DNA of 64,000 bases, taken from NCBI GenBank assembly GCA_950022295.1, contig OX465598.1, positions 301,270,001-301,334,000 of the forward strand, read 5' to 3'. Both the position numbers and the translations under genes were made by a program. The notes below the pieces were generated by a model. The model ran no database searches and had not been told where the DNA came from. It saw only the letters and a program-made list of their open reading frames with translations. Shown one piece after another: positions 57,866-64,000 of this stretch. The DNA comes from Bromus sterilis. Lineage: Eukaryota; Streptophyta; Magnoliopsida; Poales; Poaceae. Each line of letters opens with the position of its first letter. The first letter of the stretch is position 1.

Positions 57866-57883
57866 CACACTGCTCTGATACCA
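57866..57883 (-). other. TE14 primer-binding site (initiator tRNA-Met type)
   Basis: The minus strand reads TGGTATCAGAGCAGTGTG, two bases after the LTR end. Its first 12 bases equal the TE13 site. Confidence 0.9.
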
Positions 57884-57885
57884 TC

Positions 57886-60803
57886 TGTAACGACCCAATT
57901 CACACAGAATTGAAGTCTCTGTGCTCAAGTGCCAGTCCCTGGATCGAACTCGCTGGCACACACAGTATAATAGATGTATATCAAAGTACAAGTGCATCAT
58001 TATTACAACGTATGATCCAGAGTAAATAAATAACAAGTTGCATAGCTCAAGGCTAGCTTATTCAATATAAATATAGCGGAAGCAAAAGAAAATAACGTAG
58101 AGTCCCATCAACAGCCACATGCGAACATGCTGAGTGTAGACTCGCAACCCCTAACGCACCTTACTGATCGTCTGAAAAACCTGCAACACCGAAGGTTACA
58201 GCCCGACAACGGGTCAGTACATCTGATTTGTACGGCAAGTGACACGAAAAAGTTTATATAAAGGACCTACAACTACATGCAAGGTAAGTCAAAGGAAAGG
58301 CTTATGGTTTAGTTTTGCAGAAAGCCAATTTTCTCCTGAACTAAACTAGTCAAAATTTTAAGTTGAACTTACTACTAAAGATTGAACTGGGCACACCAGT
58401 CTCAATCCACCACACCCTTTATTAATCTTGCCCACTCAAACTATTAAGGTGATTCATCTGTCAAGATCCTCCATTAACAGTAATGTCTAGCAGCTCAAAG
58501 ATGTCCATAACCGGGGACACGGCTAATCATGATTAGTTTATACTCTGCAGAGGTTAGTACACTTTCCCCGCTGGACTCAACCCGAAGATTGAGACGAAGT
58601 CTTTCAGAAGAGGTCACCTACACCCAACGGCAAGCCGGTACCACCTATCATATCTACATCTGCTAGCATTGCACGGGAGAGGCTTCCTACATCGTACTCA
58701 ACTAAGCCAGAGCCCATATGGCCAGCGGCTGTACAGGTAAGCTTCTAGTCACCAAGTAAGTCTGATCTTTTTGAGCCTGGACGGCGCCCACCACGTCAGC
58801 GGGCTCACCATGACGTTTTCCTCGGCCACCAAACAAACCATTAGGGGTACAACCTGGTCTCGACCTTAGAAAAGGAACGAGCCCCCAGGAAGCACTCCCT
58901 GCCCGTCCAGAAGTGATTTCTATTTATTAAACAGTTGCTACACAAGTTATTAAACAGCTCACATGCACTCCATGAATTGCACAACCCAAACCACGTCTAC
59001 AAAGCATAGCAATGAAGTAACAACACGGCTAGGTTGATCTACGGTAGACAAGTCAAAACATGTGGCTATCCTAACTGGTTTTGCAGCACAGTATAATAAA
59101 CTACCTATCATGCAATAGAGTGATATTTCCTACACAATGCATATAGAAAATATAGGTATGAGTATGGTCAAAGCATCACTTGCCTTCTTGCTGGTCCTGA
59201 CGATCACAATCCTCACAAAACGAGGCGGCACACTCCGGACAATCTATACGAGCAAACATAGCACCAATCAATCATATGTTCAATACAATTATGCACAAAC
59301 AATAATAAATATTCAAAGAACAGTAGCAAAACTTGTCTAACAGTAGCTAAGCTTAAAGTACTTGTCAAATAAAAACCAACGCAAAAAGAAACGGCGCAAA
59401 CGGGCACACCGGTAAACAGTTACGGCTGCCGGAAGTTCAAATTTGGATCAGCTTGGGATCCAAATTTAAATACTTCAAACTACTGTAAAACTAGGTCTAC
59501 TGGCTAGATGATTTCTACACGGTCGCAACGCAACTGGAATCGCCCAATTCCGAGTTACGGTTAAAACGTAGTCGCGAAAACGGTTTCGGGTGAAAAACGG
59601 GGGTACCGGGGGGTTCTACTGCAAAAAGGACTGATACATAAATAATTTTTTTGCAAAAAACGCGATCGGGTCCCTGACGGTTTGGATCCAGATCTGAATT
59701 TTTTTTTTTTGCGAACCGTTTTCCTAATCGTTTTTTTTTACAGGCTCGTCTTCCTCGCGGCTGGGCACAGAGGCCAGCCATGGCTGCGGCCATGAGCAGC
59801 TCCGGCTCGGGCCCGGCCAGCAGCGGCCGGCGGGGCGGCCAAGGCCGGCGGGGGCGCGGCCAGGCGGGCGCCGGCGCGGCGGCAGGGGCGCACGGCCTGC
59901 GCGCGCGCACGGGCTGCCACGGGCGGCCACGGCTGCGCGGCCGGCCATGGAGGCGGGCGGCGGCTCGCCGGCCAGCGGGGCGGCGGCGCGGCCGGGGTGG
60001 CGCGGCGGCCAGGCGGCGGTGCGGCTCCGGCGATGCTCCGGCGAGCACGGGACGGCGGCGCACGGCGGTACTTCGCGAAAACTTACCTCGAAAACGCAAC
60101 AAAAACGCACTCCGGCGATGCTCCGGCGAAAATTCCGGCGAAGCTCCCGCGATGACGTCGGCGGCGGCGGGTCCGCGTATTAGATTAGAGCTAACCCTAA
60201 AACGCTGGCGAAAATAAATTTAGCCCTAATCGGGGCTATTTATAGCCAGCCCCTAATGCCTCTTTTTTTTTTGTAAATCCGAAATAAAAACAAATTCGGT
60301 CTGCTGGGAAAAAAACAGACCAGGCCCATTAGGCCCAAAACAATTTTAGAAAAAACACGGAAATTTATTTTAAAATTCCGTCTTCGCCAAAATTTTTAAA
60401 ATAATAAAATTAAATTTTTGGCTTGACCAAAATAATAAAATAGAATAAAAACTTTGCAACTTATTTTTAAATATTTTTAAATACTTTTCTGGCATTTTAA
60501 AAATACCGAAAACTCCGAAAATTGATTTAAAAACTTTTCCAGAGCATAAATAAATTCCAAAAATAATTTTAGAAAATATTTATAACTCCAAAATAAAATT
60601 AAAAAGTCTCCCATAAATATTTTAAACCATTTTCCAACAAATTAAAAATGGGGATAAGTCCTCTTATATCCTCTCCAGCGAACTGCCATGTGTTGAAAAA
60701 TGTTTAAAAATATTGTAAAACTCCAGAAAAAAAAATGCGGAAGCAGCATGAGATGCATATGATGATCTATTAACATCCGAATTTGAAAAATTGGGATGTT
60801 ACA
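57886..60803 (-). repeat. TE14 5' LTR (2918 bp)
   Basis: Near-identical partner of 49214-52109. The main length difference is a 22-bp insertion in the GC-rich block near 59825-59850. The TATA-like box on the minus strand is near 60236-60246. Confidence 0.95.
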
Positions 60804-60808
60804 AAATC
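60804..60808. repeat. Target-site duplication of TE14, right copy (AAATC)
   Basis: Matches 49209-49213. The TE13 pol frame continues directly after it. Confidence 0.95.
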
Positions 60809-63546
60809 AAAAAGGCACTTCAGAAAGAATTCATTCGCCCCGGTTCCTCTGCTTGGGGAGCACCTTCGCTCTTTGTCAAGAAGAGTGATGGAACGAACCG
60901 TTTAGTCCAAGATTACCGACCTATCAACCAGGCAACAATACAAAACAAGTACCTACTTCCTCGGATCAACGATCTGTATGATCAACTTGCTGGATCTACG
61001 GTGTTCTCGAAACTCGACTTGAGGTTGGGTTACCATCAGATCCGGGTCCATGAAGAGGATGTTCCGAAGACCGCCTTCATTACTCGTTATGGTTCATACG
61101 AGTACACCGTCATGTCCTTTGGCTTGAAGAATGCCCCAGTCACCTTTTCCCGATTGATGAACTATATATTCATGGAATACCTCGACAAGTTCGTCGTGGT
61201 TTATCTGGATGATATCTTGATATACTCCAAGAATGAAGAAGAGCATGCTGAACATCTTCGTCTTATGCTGGAAAAGCTACAAGAACACAAGCTCTACGCT
61301 AAGTATTCTAAGTGTGAGTTCTGGCTCCCCGAAGTGACCTACCTTGGTCACGTAATTTCCAAGGATGGCATTGCCGTCAACCCAGAACGTATTCAGGCTA
61401 TCCTGGATTGGACTCCCCCCAAGACTGTCAAACAAGTCATAAGTTTCCTCGGACTCTCCAGCTATTGCAGCCGTTTTGTCGAGAACTTCTCCAAGATTTC
61501 CAAGCCTCTGACCAATCTGCTTCACAAAGGCGTCAAGTTTGAGTGGACAGACAAATGTCAGAAAAGTTTCCAAGCTCTCAAGGACAAGCTCACTTCTCCT
61601 CCAGTGCTTGCCCCCCTGATACCCGGAAGGACTTCGTGATATATTGTGATGCGTCTCGTCAAGGATTAGGCTGTGTCCTAATGCAAGAGCGCAAAGTGAT
61701 TGCTTATGGTTCTCGTCAGTTGCGTTCTCATGAAGAAAACTATCTAACACATGATCTCGAGTTGGCAGCGGTAAGTTATGCATTGAAGCTGTGGCGACAT
61801 TACCTCGTTGGTAATCGTTGCGAGATCTACACGGACCACCAAAGCCTGAAGTACTTGTTTACTCAGCCAGATCTGAATCTCCGCCAACAAAGATGGCTCG
61901 AGACAATAGCCGATTTCAACATGGATATTCATTACACCCCTGGCAAAGCTAATGTGATGGCCGATGCCTTGAGTCGCAAAGCCTACTTTAGCGAAATTGA
62001 AGTTGAAGTACATCAGCCACTTCTGTATGAAGAGCTACGCAAGCTGAATCTTGAGATTGTTCCACAGGGATATTTGAATAACCTTTTTGTGGAGCCGGAC
62101 CTCGACAGCACCATCAAGTGGATACAAACATGTGACTCTGATGTCGAGAAGATCAAGAAGTATATCGCTAGAGGAAAGCCATCATGCTTCACTGTTGCTG
62201 GTGATGGAACGTTGTATTTCAAGAATCGTTTAGTGGTCCCTAGGAGTAAGCTCAATCTAAACTTGACCCTGCGCGTCTTGAAAGAAGCTCATGATACTCC
62301 TTTGTCGATTCACCCTGGTAGTACCAAGATGTACCAAGACCTTCGTCAGCGGTACTGGTGGTCTAATGTGAAGCAAGACATCGCTCGTTATGTTGACGAG
62401 TGTGACGTTTGCCGTCGCGTGAAAGAAGAACATCAAAGACCTGCTGGAACTCTGCAACCACTCTCTATTCCTGAATGGAAATGGGACAAGATCGAGATGG
62501 ACTTCGTCACTGGTTTTCCCAGATCGCAGAAAGGCCATGATGCTATCTTTGTCGTCATCGACCACTTCTCCAAGGTTGCCCACTTTCTGCCAGTCAAGGA
62601 GACGATCTCTGCTAGTCAGTTAGCAGACTTGTATGTTTCCAGAATTGTGTCCCTCAATGGCATTCCGTTGGAGATCAGTTCCGACCGAGGCAGCATTTTC
62701 ACCTCAAGATTTTGGGATAGTTTCCAAGAAGCTATGGGCACTCACCTGAATTTCAGCACCGCTTATCACTCCCAGTCGCAAGGACAAGTTGAACGAGTCA
62801 ATCAAGTGCTTGAAGATATGCTCCGGGATTGTGTCATCTCCTTCGGCAAGAAATGGGAGGAATCTCTTCCGTTTGCTGAATTCTCGTACAACAATAGCTA
62901 TCAGGCTAGTCTGAAGATGGCCCCCTTTGAAGTTCTTTATGGACGTAAGTGTCGAACCCCTCTAAATTGGTCAGAAACTGGGGAACGAACTCTCGTTGGT
63001 CTGGAAATTATACAGCATGCTGAAGATCAGGTTCGCGTTATCCGTGAACATCTGAAAGCTGCTCAGTCTCGTCAGAAGAGCAACTACGACCGCAAGCACA
63101 AGGAAATGGTCTATCAACCTGGTGAATACGCGTACCTCCGTGTCACTCCCATGAGAGGCACTCATCGTTTCGGAATCAAAGGCAAGTTAGCTCCTCGCTA
63201 CATTGGTCCGTTCTGTATTCTTTCCCGAAGTGGACCAGTGGCATACCGATTGGGATTGCCGCCGAACCTCTCTCAAGTCCACGGTGTATACCACGTGTCG
63301 CAACTCTGTCGCTGCTTCAAGGACCCTATTTGTGAAGTGGAACATGATATGATTGAATTGCAACAGGACTTGACTTATCAAGAACATCCGAGCCGCATTC
63401 TCGATCAGTCTGAACGCAAAACCCGCAACAAGACAACCAAGTTCCTCAAGGTTCAATGGTCGAATCATTCTGAAGATGAAGCCACTTGGGAACGCGAAGA
63501 TCGTCTTCGTGAAGAATACCCCGATCGTTTCCCCTCTACCGCTTAG
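60809..63546 (+). pseudogene. TE13 pol: reverse transcriptase, RNase H, integrase, chromodomain (one frameshift)
   Basis: The frame continues the polyprotein after TE14. Reverse transcriptase shows S-K-L-D-L-R-L-G-Y-H-Q, M-S-F-G-L-K-N-A-P and the catalytic Y-L-D-D (near 61205). A one-base loss in a C-run at about 61611-61616 shifts the frame. RNase H follows (I-Y-C-D-A-S, T-D-H-Q-S-L). Integrase has H-P-G...C-D-V-C, then M-D-F, S-D-R-G and an unusual H-S-Q-S-Q-G-Q-V-E in place of H-P-Q-T-D-G-Q-x-E, with the glutamate kept. A chromodomain ends it near 63500 (V-Q-W-S-N-H-S-E-D-E-A-T-W-E). The stop is at 63544-63546. Domain order is that of Del/Tekay chromoviruses. The frameshift, the upstream deletion and the TE14 insertion make it inactive. 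Confidence 0.9.
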
Positions 63547-63582
63547 ATTCTCGGGACGAGAATTCCTGTAGTGGGGGAGATT
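63547..63582 (+). other. TE13 3' leader and polypurine tract
   Basis: A short leader follows the pol stop. GTGGGGGAGATT (63571-63582) then lies immediately before the 3' LTR. Confidence 0.85.
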
Positions 63583-64000
63583 TGTAACACTCTCACTGTC
63601 AGTGAACAGTAATCACCATTACTGTTGATCACTACTGTTCCAAAAAATTTCTTTGAGCAACTTGGTTCAGTTCAAATTCAATTTCCCCTTTTGATGTTGT
63701 TAAGCAATGTGAACCATGGGCCTTGATCATGAAAATTCAACACAAGTCCAATCCAATAACCAAGTGTAAACAAGGCAAAGCTCGAAATGCTTTTGGAAGA
63801 ATATTAAAAAGAAGTGGAAATAAAACTTGGCCCAAAAATCATGAAACCACTTTTGTTAAATCACAAATATTCAGTGGACCATATCCTTATGGTTTGGGGA
63901 ATTTATTAAGCTATAAAATAAATCAAACAAATAAAATAGTAGCTTAAAACCCCCATTTGGAGCATTTAATATTTATAGGATAAATCATAGGAATTTATTT
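63583..64000 (+). repeat. TE13 3' LTR, first 418 bp (cut by window end)
   Basis: TGTAACACTC start, matching 43250-43667 with roughly six differences by eye. The rest lies outside the window. Confidence 0.95.

Larger units (their letters stand above)
49214..60803 (-). mobile_element. TE14: full-length chromodomain Gypsy retrotransposon (11.6 kb)
   Basis: A complete structure on the minus strand: 5' LTR (60803-57886), PBS, pre-gag frame, gag-pol frame, polypurine tract, 3' LTR (52109-49214), and AAATC on both sides. The two LTRs differ by about 20 substitutions and a 22-bp indel by eye. That is over 99% identity and means a recent insertion. The polyprotein order (protease, RT, RNase H, integrase, chromodomain) places it in the Del/Tekay type of chromoviruses. 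Confidence 0.95.

Overview
This window is intergenic DNA of a large grass genome, almost certainly Triticeae (wheat, barley, rye or a relative). It is almost wholly LTR retrotransposons nested in one another. The organism is inferred from Gypsy LTRs that begin TGATACGTC and end ATCA, an 18-nt primer-binding site matching plant tRNA-Asp, chromodomain Gypsy elements primed by initiator tRNA-Met, and grass-style GC-rich LTR promoters. Only one host gene is visible: a broken invertase/pectin-methylesterase-inhibitor (PMEI) type gene at 38339-38746, with its TATA box still upstream. Nothing bacterial or organellar is present. Family names would need a repeat library, so I call elements TE1 to TE14.

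Left part (1-14913), from inside outward. TE1 (+) shows its 3' end and 3' LTR (1-2685). It sits in the pol gene of TE2 (-), which shows gag, protease, PBS and 5' LTR (2686-6242). TE2 sits in an ATHILA ORF1-like gene of TE3 (+, 6243-10267). TE3 sits in the gag of TE4 (-, 10268-14913). The 5' LTR of TE4 is itself split by a complete solo LTR, TE5 (12149-13719, TSD GCAAA). TE4 sits in a long LTR, TE6 (14914-18455 and 33211-33705), and TE6 sits in gag of TE10 (33706-34529). This is six nested layers.

Middle part (18456-33210). A solo LTR, TE7, is bounded by the duplication ATTGG (18456 and 33206). It carries two insertions. TE8 (20378-28540, TSD GTTGT) is a pol-less Athila-type element with gag and protease remnants plus an intact 414-codon ATHILA ORF1-like gene. 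The other is a peculiar inverted-repeat structure (about 30092-32103). Its 1.44-kb core has CACTA/TAGTG ends, a 23-bp tandem array and an 86-bp tandem array, and its outer arms of about 285 bp are inverted copies of each other.

Right part (34530-64000). TE11 (+) is a truncated gag-only element whose 3' end is lost at the upstream flank of the PMEI relic. TE12 (-) cut the 3' end of that gene. TE13 (+), a chromodomain Gypsy element with a 4.2-kb LTR, lies in TE12. TE14 (-, 49214-60803, TSD AAATC) lies in the pol gene of TE13. The TE14 LTRs differ at only about 20 sites by eye, so it is the youngest large element here. Its gag-pol is one reading frame interrupted by amber codons.

The genes do not form a pathway. 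They are retrotransposon gag, protease, reverse transcriptase, RNase H, integrase and accessory frames in various states of decay, plus one dead plant gene.
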